Source of the DNA: Dinochytrium kinnereticum
Taxonomy: Eukaryota; Chytridiomycota; Chytridiomycetes; Chytridiales; Chytridiaceae
NCBI GenBank assembly: GCA_027604005.1
Contig: JADGJT010000041.1
Span: 29,856-93,855, forward strand
Direction: 5' to 3'
Length of the DNA: 64,000 nucleotides
The position numbers and the translations under genes are program-made. Shown piece after piece: positions 1-10,587 of the stretch (positions within the stretch are counted from its first letter, which is position 1; each line of letters starts with the position of its first letter). Under the pieces are notes generated by a model that worked only from the letters and a program-made list of their open reading frames with translations, had not been told where the DNA came from and made no database searches.

Positions 1-107
1 AGAACCTGCAGCAGCGTGCCAAAGCGTTGATTGAGATTGCGCACCCCACGCACCGTGCAGCGCTTGAGAAGGAGGCGTTCCAGGCGTTGGGGATCCGTGC
101 GTGGTGA
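1..107 (+). CDS. Acetyl-CoA hydrolase/CoA-transferase, C-terminal end (partial)
   Basis: This is the 3' end of a gene that starts before the window. The frame beginning at base 3 is open to a TGA at 105-107 and encodes 34 residues, including RAKALIEIAHPTHRAALEKE. That resembles the end of the acetyl-CoA hydrolase/transferase C-terminal domain, found in mitochondrial Ach1-type CoA-transferases and 4-hydroxybutyrate CoA-transferases, where a helix with an IAHP motif closes the protein. The enzymes move CoA between acetate and other acyl groups. The active-site glutamate lies outside the window, so the substrate cannot be judged. The call rests on a short but characteristic tail. Confidence 0.55.
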   Translation, partial: NLQQRAKALIEIAHPTHRAALEKEAFQALGIRAW

Positions 108-630
108 TTTTAATTTTTCTATTTTGTAATAAGTGGCCAGGGTGGTTGATCAAGTGGGGGAATGAAGGTTGCAGCCGTTCTTTTTGGCGGTTTCTTGCGC
201 AGCATCATTGAATGACCAGAAAGCAACAAGGGAGGAATATTCCGCGTGTGCGCGAGAGATGTCAGGGACGGGGGGGGAACAAGTTAAACATCCTTAAGTT
301 TGTTCAACACTTGCCTTAAGGAGTGCTGGGGTTTTTAAATAAGACCTCCTTCCAATATCCACCGAGTAGTGAAAACCAAAGAATCTTTTCAGCTTTTGGT
401 GAATATTCCTTTTGCTGGAATATTGAATGGACAAGCCACCGACAGCCGCCAGCGTCGCTGCACTGGCCGTCATTGACGCGACGCCGTCCGTCGCTCTCCC
501 CCGTCTCCTCCTGCCACCGTCTCCCCTCCCCTTGCCTCCTCCTGGACGAACACTCGCTGCTTTGCGCCTTCGCTCCATCGCCCTTTCTCCCACCCCCAAC
601 CCCACCTCCTCTTCTCCTCTCCTCCTCTCC

Positions 631-674
631 TCCATCCATCCATCCATCCATCCATCCATCCATCCATCCATCCA
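631..674. repeat. (ATCC)n microsatellite
   Basis: About ten perfect copies of the tetranucleotide CATC/ATCC run from 631 to 674. The reverse-complement motif occurs again near 17825. The repeat lies in the 5' flank of the gene starting at 939. Confidence 0.95.
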
Positions 675-852
675 CACCCTCCTACTCTCTCACCCAATCC
701 ATCCATACACTCTGCTCTGGAGGCTTACCCATCGGCCCGCACAAATCTCAAAGACACGACGGAATAAAACTTTTCTTTTTTACAACTCCTCCCCCCCTGG
801 CCGTCTGAAGAAGCCTCCTTTCATCTCCCCGTCACCACCCTCCCTCACCACC

Positions 853-906
853 CTCACCTCCCTCACCTCCCTTACCTCCCTCATCTCCCTCACCTCCCTC
901 ACCTCC
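853..906. repeat. 9-bp tandem repeat, CTCACCTCC
   Basis: Six near-perfect copies of CTCACCTCC occur in tandem just upstream of the ATG at 939, two of them with a single C-to-T change. They probably lie in the 5' UTR of the downstream gene. Confidence 0.85.
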
Positions 907-938
907 CTCTCCACCCGAATGCCCCACTGCAACCATCA

Positions 939-3900
939 ATGACCTCCACTCCTACCCCCTCGCACGAGAAGAAACTCCGTCTCTCAACCCTCTTCAAACC
1001 AAGGTTCCCCACTGGCCCAACCCTGGACGAGAAGGACTACCTTCAGTTTCATCACCACCTCGCGCCTCCTCCCTCCTCATCCGACGAAGAAACCCGTCGA
1101 GTGTTGAGTTTGCAAAGGTTCAGGGGTGAAGGCAGGGGTGCTGACGGTGACCCTAGGAGATGGGCAACACCCCTTAAACAACCCCTTCCAAGGTCGAGAA
1201 GCGTCAGTCCGAACACGACGGTCGGTTGGAGGCAACACCCGTTAGTGGAGGGTGTGGATCCACCTGTGTTGCTTGCAGGGGCTGAGAGGGATGAGTTGGA
1301 GGTTTCTTTGGGGGGGTTGCCGTTGTCGTTCATGAAGGATGAGGGGGAGAGAACGTTTTTGGATCCTTGGCAGTCTTCTGATGTCTTGGCTTCTTCTTTG
1401 AAGAGTGGTTCACCAGATTCGGTGTTGATGAGAAGGTCGGTGTCAACCTTTGGGTTGGGGGGGGGGATGGGCGGTGGGGAGAAGGTGATGACGGAGCGGT
1501 TGGACATGGTACAGCCATCTTCTCTGGTGAAGGTGAAGCGGACCGCGGCGTCACCATCCTCTGTCTCAAAAGCATCACAGTCCCTGTTCTCTTCGTCACC
1601 TTTTCTTGTCTCGAAGGAAGTGTCAAAGAAATCGGTGCCCTCCACCTCGGGCTTATCAAAGCGCTTCAACGCTGTCACGCCTGATTCTCAACGGTCGTTT
1701 TTGGTGAGGCGATCTGGCGGTGGTGGTCATGAAACACCACGTTCAACATCGTCAGCCTCGACCAATCCCGTCACGCGAGATTCGTCACGCCCACCATCGC
1801 CCTGCTCGTTTCTGTCAAAGAGACCCGTCATTGTCACCCCCGACTCATCGCCACGTCCGCCATCGCCCTGCTCCTTCCTCTCCAAGAAACCCGACGCCTC
1901 TCGTCCAGCCTCCCACTCGTTCCTTTCAAAACGACCCACCATCCTTCCCCTAACGACCACTGGGGTTGCGTGTTTTAGCTCACGATCACCTTCCCCTAGC
2001 CCCACGTTGGACGGGGAGACAACGCCTCCCCCCACCCCGCCAAAGGAGGATGACGGTATGGAGTCGTTGGCTTTGAGAAAGGATGGGGTGGGGTCTAGTG
2101 GAGATGAAGTTGAGGCGGATCCTTGGTTGGTTGGACCGCCGGTGGAGTTCATACCCTCCTCTGTTTCTTCGTCTCCTTCCCCTCCTCCACTCAGAATTCG
2201 ATCTCCGGTCTCACCGCTGGTTTCGTACGTGATGGATGCTGCCTCGCTTGACCAAATCAACGCAGAACCCCTTCCCCCCTCAAAACGATCCACCCACCCC
2301 TCAGCAAGATCAACCTCTGTCACAAGAGGCGGCAGTTTCTCCTACTTTGCAGACCCCGTCCGCACCGCCTCCCCATCCTCCTCCACACCTCCTCCCTTTC
2401 TCCAACGAGACCGGACGGAGGATTCAATGCTGTCGTCTTGGAGCTCCTCCAGTCCTGGTCGTCGGGATTCGGCGCTCATAAAGGAGAGGAGGGATCGGTC
2501 GAGGTCGCCTGGGAGGGGTGGCGGGGGGGGGTTTGTGGCGGGGATCTGGAGGTCGGTTGTTTTGGGGAGGGCTGCCTCGCCGCCGACTCCGACTGCGCCG
2601 TCTTCTTCTTCTTCTCCTTCCGGGACGTCTGTGCCGGCACCGTCGACGCATTTGACGGGGGGGGGTGCGTCATGGAGGGCGAAGAGGAGTTTTGAGCGGC
2701 CGGTGAAGGAGGTGGGACGTGGGAGGCTTTTTGGGAGGTGGAGGTGGGAGGAGGAGGTGGAAGATCGCGGTTGGAGGAGTGGTGGAAGTGTTGGAGGTGA
2801 GAATGGGATGATGAGGTATTTTGATGAGGAGTGTGGGGTTCTTCGGTTTAGGTTTGGTGAGTGGTTTGCCCTTTTTCTCTCTTTTTCTTCTCGGTTAGTT
2901 GATAGCGTTGCGTTGTTTTTTGTTGAAGTGATGGGTGGTGGTGGTTGGGGTGGTCGTCCATTTTTATTTTTTATTTTTTGCCTTCCCTCCTTTGGGGAGG
3001 TTGAGCCAGTTATGGGAAATGAGGTGCCTTCCTCATTGTAGGATGAATCTGACACAACCGGCAGCCCGTATCTCAACCTCTCACCAAACAAACGTGTTAT
3101 CTTCCCCTCCCCTGTCATGATAATTCTAATTTGCTCTTTATGTACTAATCATTTAACGAACCCACCCTCTTCCCTTCTGCAGAAATCGAACTATCCCTCT
3201 TCCACCTCTCAGCCCGAAAGATAAACGACCCAACCCGCCCCGCAGGACTCCACGACCGCGTCCTGATCGACCAATTCGCTCGTCTCCTCATCAAGACCAA
3301 CCCCCACCTCATGACCCCAACATCGTCTCAAGCCCTTGCAGCCGCCGCGCGACAGCGCGCCGCGTACCTCCGCTATCGCGAGACCAGAGCTCGCCCTCCA
3401 CCTGTCCCTGTTTCGGTTGTCGGTGATGATGAGCGTGAGGAGGGGGTGGTAGTCCGTGGTCGGACGAGGGAGAAGCGACCGTCTGTTTCTCGGAGGAGGT
3501 GTGAAGATGGGGAGGAGAGGGAGAAGGAGAGGGATGGGTCGCCCATAGAGACTTTGGTTGATTCGGCGGTGGGGTTGGAGAGCGTGAAGGGGTGTGGTGG
3601 GAATGGGAGACCTGTCTCGGATCCTGGACCGGTTGCTGGTGGGATGGGTGGTGTGGGGTGGCTTTTGCGGAAGAGCTGGCATGCTGGTGATAATGAGGCA
3701 CCATTGCCTCCCCTTCCTGAGGCAGAGTCACCGACCTGTGTGGATCTTGACGAAAGCGCTCAAGGCTCTGTCACGAAAACAATTGAGAACGCCGAGAAAC
3801 CGTTAGACGAGCCTCGACGGTCACGGAAATCATCCCGTACTCTCCTTACCAACGATCCCTCGACATCTTTGAACTCCACCCGTCGAAACCGCCGCTCACA

Positions 3901-4288
3901 CAAGAAAGAGCACACCAATTCCAACCCCCTAACGTCACGCCGAACCCTTTCCTCACAATTTCTTCTTCCACGATTCTTGGCAGACCTTGAGAACGAGGAG
4001 CAAGAATCACCTGGTGATGATTTTTGCGGGGTCGCGGTGGTTCAGGAGGGTCCTGGTAGTGGTGATGGTGGTGGTGATGCTGATGGCGTTGTGAGGGTCG
4101 CCCCGCCTCGAGGTGACTCTGTTGGGTTTGCGGGAGGGAGGAGGTTAATGGCGCCGCCCAGGACTTATTCGAGCATGGGGAGGGGTATGGAGAGTGGTGG
4201 TGGGGAGGGGGTTGTGGGACTTGTGCCGCCTGAGAGGACTTGTTCGCTTTGGATAGGGGTGGAGGGGTTGGCAGGTCGAGTGGTTTAA
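939..4288 (+). CDS. Large low-complexity protein with Zds_C-like motif
   Basis: Two exons, 939-2856 and 3183-4288, joined by a GTGAGT...CTGCAG intron with a TACTAAT branch site near 3141, give 1007 residues. Most of the protein is Ser/Pro/Arg-rich and predicted disordered. Directly after the splice junction there is a short ordered segment (IELSLFHLSARKINDPTRP, then VLIDQFARLLI) that resembles the C-terminal Zds_C motif of yeast Zds1/Zds2. Those proteins bind PP2A-Cdc55 and help control mitotic exit. That family link is my recollection of the motif pattern and is tentative. The ATG at 939 is the first in frame. The remainder after the motif is again low complexity. Reading frame and splice phases (1/2) agree exactly. 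Confidence 0.7.
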
Positions 4289-5351
4289 TGGATGTGCTGA
4301 GAGTGGTCATGGCTTTTTTTTTTTCTTTTTTTTCTTTTTAAGGGGGGTGGGATGGCCTTTTCCTTTTGCTTTTGAAGGACATGTTTGAGTTTTTTTTCTC
4401 TTTTTCTTTTCTTTTTCTTTTCATTGTGGGGGTGTCGTGGATGGACTGAGTATCTGAATGGCTGGCCTTGGTGGTAATTTTTTTTATCTTTTGCTTTTCC
4501 TCTTTTTTTCTGTGTTTTTAATTGATGCAAGGCTCTCTTTATATTCTTTTTTTTTCATCGAATTTTATTCAATCGATTGTTTCTTTTTTTCTTTTCGACC
4601 TTTTGCTGCCGGCTTTTGCTACTGGGAAACTGTTATGTTGACCATCTATCTTGCACCTTTTTTTTCATTTTTTTTTCTTTTTCTTGGTCTTTACCAAATC
4701 AGAGAACATTTTATCTCTCCGTTTTCTTTTCCAAGTCTTTATCCAGTGAATATTATAAATATCAACTTATCTTTCTACTTGAAATGGTTTCTCTGAAAAA
4801 ACACTTGGACGGTAAAAGAAAATAAGCTCAAAAAAAAAAAAAAAAAAAAATTAAAATTAAAAAAAAAAAGAATACGCCCAACTCCGACTGTTTGTTTACT
4901 TTTTTCTCACACCAGGTGGGCCATCACTCGGGCCATTCATTATTCGCTCCCAAACCTTCATCATCGCGAACGGCTCTCTGCCCCAAAACAAACCCACTCG
5001 CCACGATCAGGTCGAAAAGAAAGGGAAAAAAGGGAAGAGGAACGGGGAGGCTTCAGCCTTGCTTTTGTTGTAGTTTTCCATCGATTTCGCTGCTGCCGTT
5101 GCAAGGGGCCGCGGACTTTGCCTATTTCTGACGAGAAAGCTGATAGCATCGCATCTTCATCAGCTACTGACGGAGGAGGTGAGGAAAGGTCCTCTGTTTC
5201 TGTCTGTCGCTGCGGGGAGGGAGACGTCGTTTGTGGTCTTTTCAGCACTGAGTTTGACTCGTTTTCGTTCAAGTAGGCTGACCGAGCTACCCTTTCATTT
5301 TTTTCTTCTTCTCTAGTCTTAAGCATATCCGTGGGCCGAGACACAGGAGGA
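4289..5351. other. T-rich and A-rich spacer, no gene seen
   Basis: This 1 kb stretch is the 3' flank of the Zds_C-like gene and the promoter of the TMEM198-like gene. It contains long T runs (4313-4720) and an almost pure A tract (about 4829-4870). Short open frames here are Phe- or Lys-rich translations of these tracts. A TTCTAG at about 5312 could end a 5' UTR intron of the next gene. Confidence 0.6.
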
Positions 5352-6729
5352 ATGGCTCGATTAACGTCGCTTTTGATCGCTCTTGTCATTGCTGTGTGGG
5401 CTTTGGTGGTTGAAGCCAATCCTTACCCACAGGATCCATCGCAAACCGTTGTGCAATGGCAAGATCCTGCGATCATGCCTTCCCCGGCAGCTCCGATTGC
5501 TCCTCCTGCGGTGCCTCCACCTGCTGCCTTCACCCCTGAGGCGGCTCCAAAGACAGGGGATTCGGGACATGAGCTGCTGATAGGTTTGTTCACCTTGCTT
5601 GTGGGGGCGGGGGGCGGGGGGAGGAGGCTTTNNNNNNNNNNCGCCCCGCCCCCGCCCCCCCCCGCCCCCCCCCCCCCGCCCCGCCCCCCCGCCGCCGCCC
5701 CCCCCCCCCGCGCCGCGCCCCCCGCCCCGCCGTCTGCGCCGGGCCCCCCCCCCGCGGGGGCGGGGGGCGGGGGGAGGAGGCTTTCTTATTATTCGTGTTA
5801 TTTTGTTATTGACGAGTGACATGATTGTGCAGCTACTCGACAGCTCTCGGCTGCTTTCGCTATTGGAGGGCTTCTCTTGGCTGGTGTGGGGTTCACATTT
5901 TGTTTTATGGGAAGGAGGTCCTACACTCCCACCATGTTCCTCAGCGGGTTCTTTACATTCGGTAAGAATGGGCGAAGAAAAACAAGTGGCGCACATGACT
6001 TATTTTTATTAATGCCCCTCCCTCCATAAACCAGCCATCATCGTCTTTGTGACGTTCCAGATCCTTCAACGTCGATGGCGGTCTTTCGGCCCCTATGCCG
6101 ACTGGATATACCTGATCTCCATGACCACCTCGGCGCTTCTCGGCGGCTGGTTGTTCCTCCGAATCCACCAATTGGGTTGCATTGCCGTCGGGATGCTCCT
6201 TGGTTTAACCTGGGGGATCATCATCCTCTTCACGGGAGTAGGCGGAAACCTCGATGAAAACAGCCACCTCACCATCCTCATCGTCCTCACAACCGCGTTA
6301 GGAGCCGCCGTCTTCTTCATGGAACACCTCATCATCATCCTCGGCACCGCAAACGTCGGCGCCTTCGCCATCATCACTGGGGTGGACATGCTCGCTCGAA
6401 CAGGGTTCGTCGAGGTCCTCGGAAGGTGCTTATCCGGTCCGACTCCACCGAAATCAGGGCAAGTCCCCGGCCCTGCTTGGGGTGTTATGGCGGTTGGTCT
6501 GGTGATCGCCATGACGGGATGGTATGTTCAAACCCGACCTGGTCCGCCTTCACCTCCGTCTGAATGGAACCCGGCTTATTGGTTGTTTGGTGCGGATTTC
6601 CCTCCCCCAGGACCGCCAACTTGGTTCAAGATGCCGCCAAATGTTGCGCAGGCGAGGGAGGCGCCGCCGGCGGCTGCTCCTGCGAAGAGTTGGACGTCGT
6701 ATTTGAATCCGATGGGGTGGAAGTGGTGA
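5352..6729 (+). CDS. TM7S3/TMEM198-type (DUF4203) multi-pass membrane protein
   Basis: Three exons (5352-5583, 5833-5961, 6035-6729) give 351 residues. Residues 1-23 form a signal peptide ending near VVEA, followed by a Pro-rich luminal segment. Exon 2 carries the family hallmark: a helix with LLLAGVGFTFCFMGRR, then PTMFLSGFFTFG. Exon 3 adds about five more hydrophobic helices. This pattern of a Gly-rich seven-helix bundle with a G-R-R loop matches the TM7S3/TMEM198 family, whose members are membrane proteins of poorly known function. The C-terminus (from about residue 285) is Pro-rich and ends with an aromatic tail. The start at 5352 was chosen because it places the signal peptide at the N-terminus. 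Intron 1 contains an assembly gap. All splice phases agree. Confidence 0.8.
5603..5784. other. Assembly gap flanked by an exact 29-bp duplication
   Basis: Ten Ns lie at 5632-5641. The 29 bases before them (5603-5631, G-rich and ending in AGGAGGCTTT) are repeated exactly at 5756-5784. Between the gap and the second copy is about 114 bp of nearly pure C with scattered G. The whole block sits inside intron 1 of the TMEM198-like gene. Removing one copy and the C-rich filler would leave a normal intron of roughly 96 bp. The block is best read as an assembly artefact at a G-rich, hard-to-sequence site. Confidence 0.85.
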
Positions 6730-7055
6730 TTGTGGGAGGTGCCGTGCACTGTTCTGCTTGTGATTTGAAAGGGAGGCGGTTCCCTTTCCCGTTTTGAAGA
6801 TTTACGCTTTTTTACCTGCTGTTCTTCTACCTTTACCCTTCGCATTTCGTTTGCCGTCGTGAAAAACGAAGTGTGCGTGCGTGCCGCGAGTGCATGCTGG
6901 GAGAAGCGGACCGTTAACTTGTACTTTTTGTAATTTTTTGCTCGTAAAAGAAAAAAAAACTGGTCAGAAAAGACAAGTGCTTGCCGCTTGCCTCGCCCTC
7001 GTCCCCTGCCGTGTTGCATGCTCTGGTGGACTCGAACGAGTCGGATGGCAGTCTG
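6730..7055. other. Spacer, no gene seen
   Basis: This holds the 3' flank of the TMEM198-like gene and the 5' flank of the possible Mediator gene. An open frame without an ATG runs in from 6981 in frame with the downstream ATG at 7056, so an upstream coding exon cannot be excluded. Confidence 0.5.
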
Positions 7056-8021
7056 ATGGACCCTGACCTCCATTTCATCCATGCGTCCCTCATCGCAAGT
7101 GTCCAGGCTGCAAAGGATGCATCGAAATCGGGTGCAGGGAGATTGGAGTTTGGCGATCCGATGCTGGCGAGTCAGTGCTCTTTAGAGCCTTGGATGTGTT
7201 TTTCTGTTTTGTTTTTTTTTGCTTTTGAGTTGCATGTCCATGGTTTTCAGCTCTGTTTACTAATGCTGGTTTTTTGTCCTGGGGGTTTGCCTCTCTTCAA
7301 ATCTTAGAGTTCATTGAATCGAGGGATCGGTTCCATGAGGCTGTCAGGAGTTTCCGTGAGATTTTGATGGAGAGTCGTGAGGCCTCTGGGAGGGATGAGA
7401 AGATGGCTTGCCGCGAGGTTAGTGGACCACCCCGCCAACACCAGTCTCTCTCCAACATACCACACTCCAAAACCCTCAAGTATCCAACACCTTCACCTAA
7501 CACCTTTACCCTGCTCAAAAAAAAAACAAAACAACCAACATAACCAGGAACTTATCCTCCTCCACCGGGACATCCAAACAAAGGAAGCTATGCTCCAAAA
7601 GTACCTCCAAAGATCCCAATCCTGGTACAGCCTTCTCAACTCGCATCAAAAAACGAATCAAACCGTTCTTGATCGCACCTATCGCAACCCAGACCTAGTC
7701 CCACCCACCATGGAGCAAGCCATGAAATCCGGTGACCTCCCCATCCCCTCTGCCGAAGAAGACGATATTAGTCCTCCCGCAAAACCCATGGCAGCCGTCA
7801 TGAATCTTACGGCTGAGGAGGAGATTGTGTCGTCTCCGGATGATGAGCTGCCCCTCGCAAAGTTGATGGAAATGAAGACTGAGGATGATAATGAAACAAA
7901 GAAGGAGGAGGATGTGGTCATAGAGGATGTTAAAGAGGATGTGAAGGAAGAGGAGAAGGAACCGGAGCCAGAGCCGGAACCTTTCGAGTCGTTGGGGATT
8001 GGGGCGGATTTTATTTTTTGA
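7056..8021 (+). CDS. Possible Mediator subunit (Med28-like), acidic C-terminus
   Basis: Three exons (7056-7170, 7308-7417, 7548-8021) give 232 residues with consistent splice phases. Residues 1-75 are helical. Residues 76-110 form a coiled-coil-like helix (RDIQTKEAMLQKYLQRSQSW) followed by a short segment ending VPPTMEQAMKSGDLPIP. The helix pattern and following proline segment recall Med28 of the Mediator head (its ELQRKDALVQKHL helix), but Med4 has a similar layout, so the assignment is tentative. The C-terminal 100 residues are Glu/Lys-rich and end with a Pro-Glu run. The start ATG at 7056 is the first in frame, but the frame is open further upstream. Confidence 0.45.
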
Positions 8022-8622
8022 CTGGGATGAGGGCTTCTTGTTTATAGCATGCAGTAAATGATTCTTTTGTTCGCTAGGCCTCGTTTCTTTGCTGTGAGTG
8101 CTGGTGGATCTGCATTATCTACGACATTAAATGAACGCGTCATGTCCTAAACGAATAGCGGGTCCCATGAAATGACCAGGAACTTTTGCATCTTCACGTT
8201 GGATGATACGGCGCTCACGGCCGACACCAGTAAACTCAAGCACTGGCACGGTAAAGGTAGAGAAGGATCCAGAATTTTAAACTGGTTGACACCTGTATAT
8301 GCCGTTAAGGGATTGGATGGAAACTCAACCGTCCTCATAATGATGGGATGGTTTACTGACCCGTACTGAGTTTATAGTTTGCAGTAAAACCCCTGATCTG
8401 AGACACGCTGTGCGAGTTTCGTGTGATTGGAGTAGCTGATGGTACGGTTGCCAATCGCGGTGAAAGATCATGAACAATGGAGTGTCTTGTTCCAATCAGA
8501 GGAGGTGTGAAGGCTGTCAAGAACTGGACTGCCGGACTTATAAGGGCGTCAGTGAGCCTTACCCTTTCGTACCCGTCGTAAATCTGACATTGAGAGAAAA
8601 CCAGGACTACAGAAAGAACGAC
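8022..8622. other. Spacer, no convincing gene
   Basis: Small open frames on both strands around 8150-8370 have no recognisable domain and no splice support. The last 100 bp form the promoter of the secreted cysteine-rich gene. Confidence 0.5.
8539..8544 (+). promoter_or_regulatory. TATA-like element upstream of cysteine-rich gene
   Basis: The hexamer TATAAG sits 84 bp upstream of the ATG at 8623. The two intact FG-GAP genes nearby have TATA elements at a similar distance. Confidence 0.45.
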
Positions 8623-9341
8623 ATGATATCTTCGACCAAGTGGGGTGTTCTACTCCTTACAATCGCAGCACTCTCATCAGTTAAAGCGGTATGCCCCTCT
8701 AGTAAGCATCTTCTATTCTAACCTGAGAACAAAAAGGTCTCGGAACGTCACCTATGCTCCACAAACCCATCATCCCCAACCCCCTGCGACGCCGGTCTAA
8801 CCTGCGTCCTCTTTGATCCCAAGTCCCCGGACGCAACCGGAATCTGTCGTCCCACTCTCCCCGAAAAGGCTCAATGCGCGGTCGGGAGCTACTCGCTTGG
8901 AATCTGTGGTCCAGGGTTAATTTGCGACCCTGATGACGTTGGTACTGGCCCCCATGTTCGGTATGTTGTTTATGGGACTTGTGTGAAGGGCGCTGTTAAA
9001 GATGGATGGTGGAAGAGGGACGGAAGTTCTAGGAGGAGAAGGAGGGCTTTGAGACCTGGGGTTAGGAGAGTTGTTTTGAGTACGGTGACGGCGGCGGCAG
9101 CGACGACGACGCCGCCGAGCAACCCTGTCATTCCGATTATTGGAAGGAAGCCCAATACCAATAGTAAGTAGTTGGCGTTTTGCGTTGTTCTTGCTTGTTT
9201 TTGTTGAAACGTTAATCTTTTCGTCGTTTACCTCAAGACTTTGTTCCGTTCATCCCGATTGTGAGGCCGACGACCCCGAGTGAGCAGTCTGAGGAGAATT
9301 TCGATGAGGTTGAGGGTGCTGTTGAAGAAGAAGGGCATTGA
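8623..9341 (+). CDS. Secreted cysteine-rich protein with two four-Cys modules
   Basis: Exons 8623-8688, 8737-9163 and 9238-9341 give 198 residues. Residues 1-22 are a signal peptide (MISSTKWGVLLLTIAALSS). The mature part has eight cysteines in two modules with the same opening spacing: C-x9-C-x5-C-x13-C and C-x9-C-x5-C-x18-C, both with a GLxC or GLIC core. This implies an internal duplication and disulfide-bonded folds. The rest is a basic Arg-rich stretch, an Ala/Thr linker and an acidic tail. The last intron removes an in-frame TAG, extending the protein by 34 residues; its GTAAGT donor is strong. No family was recognised. It neighbours the secreted FG-GAP cluster, so an extracellular or host-surface role is an inference from context only. 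Confidence 0.75.
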
Positions 9342-9884
9342 GTGGCTGGGCATGAGACATATGCATCTGATATTTAGGAAGATATAAAGCAAGAAAGAGA
9401 GTAAATAATAAAGGAATAAAGTATCAAGTTTTCACCTTATGGAACCGAGTAAAAACGGACGATAAGGCAGTTTGATGGTGTAAAATCACCCAAAACAAAC
9501 ATAACCCCTATGCTACTTTTAATATTCGCACAAGCAGATCGAAACCCACCCTGGCGATCTTTGATGTATGATGGTGAGTGCATTGGTCCAGTACTTGGCC
9601 AATATGATTTCGTTGAGGTCCATCATGTGAGATCAGGTCTGAGGGTGCCAGTTAGGTCTCAAGCCTCAAATACATTGAGCATTCAACAATTACTCACATC
9701 ACAATGCCAACCGATAACTGCCCCTTTCCAATAACCGATCATCTTCTTTCTGTGCGCCTGGGTTAAGTACAAAAGTTAAAGAAGCCAGCATCAACCCCTT
9801 TTAAAAAGCAAGTAATAAAAGAAGAATAAAACAAAAAATCCAGACCCGCATAGAAAAAGAAAGAAGAGAGATCAGAAAACTCAC
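9342..9884. other. Spacer, no gene seen
   Basis: This is the 3' flank of the cysteine-rich gene. On the minus strand it lies downstream of the FG-GAP gene fragment, and I looked for its expected second exon (a GLGSDAAYF-like sequence) without finding it. Confidence 0.55.
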
Positions 9885-10160
9885 CAACGGACAAGAACAG
9901 ATGTGATGATCCATCCTTCTTCTTCTCCACTTTTGTGAGCGCTGCATTCGGCAATGACCTCCGTCCAATAAACTCAGAGTTGACCGAAAATGTAGGCTCG
10001 TAGTTTGGCGATGTCAACGTTGGAACGGTGTCTGTCTATGCTGGGGTCCCATGAGTCGTCTCCACCTAGATGAGGGGTAGCGGAGACGATCAACACGGAG
10101 ACGACGATCACAAGAGAGGAAGTCAGTGAAGGCGGTGCATCTCGAGGGGAGATGATCACT
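9885..10160 (-). pseudogene. Truncated FG-GAP gene fragment (first exon only)
   Basis: Read on the minus strand, this segment holds a hydrophobic signal-like stretch (SSLVIVVSVLIVSA) and then, in another frame, a segment matching the N-terminal domain of the two intact FG-GAP genes (LTKVEKKKDGSSHLFLS against FTKVEKNKDGSSHLFLS). It ends at a GTGAGT donor in the position where the 13212-15127 paralog has its first intron. There is a frameshift between signal and body, two residues (Thr-Phe) are missing before the donor, and no downstream exons are present. It is the decayed 5' end of a third tandem copy. I describe the breaks only. Confidence 0.75.
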
Positions 10161-10587
10161 TGAGGGCGATGCCGTGCAGTGAAGTGGGCTGCTTTAACGT
10201 ATTATCCAAGAAAACACAAGCCACGACCATTGACTATCAGAAAGAAGAATGTTCCGCTCGGTCGGAAAACTGTCATTGCCTGCAGAATTTACTTTGGCTC
10301 AAAATCCCAATATTAGAATACACAAAATCCGCTGGAATCAGTCCAGCCTGGGCGGATCTCATCTTTGCACCGACGGGTCTCTGTCGAAGCCGTCTCCCGG
10401 GATCTCCTGGTCCTCCTACTCAAAAAACAAGTTACAGAGTGCATCACCTCTTCTTTCTGATTAATGGCAACTAACAAGAATGGGACCACAGTGGTAGGGA
10501 TAGGCTTTATTCTTAGAGCATAAGAGGTTTAGAGAAGAGGGAAAAAAAAAAAATACTATAAAACTATTCTTTATCACAGTGGCCACA
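10161..10587. other. Spacer between FG-GAP copies
   Basis: This lies between the fragment and the stop codon of the intact copy. It has an A-rich tract near 10545. No exon-like sequence was recognised. Confidence 0.5.

Larger units (their letters stand above)
108..938. other. Spacer with pyrimidine-rich repeats, no gene seen
   Basis: This 0.8 kb spacer holds the 3' flank of the CoA-transferase gene and the likely promoter and 5' UTR of the next gene. From about 480 to 930 the plus strand is strongly pyrimidine-rich and includes two simple repeats listed separately. Open frames here are repeat translations (Ser-Ile-His-Pro runs) and were not kept. Confidence 0.6.

Noticed and set aside
631..674. 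Regular tandem repeat that could be taken for a CRISPR-like array
   Set aside because: Perfect tetranucleotide microsatellite with no spacers, in a eukaryotic genome.
5599..6012. Open frames rich in Pro, Ala and Gly across the N gap
   Set aside because: They translate the C/G filler and intron 1 of the TMEM198-like gene; an assembly artefact.
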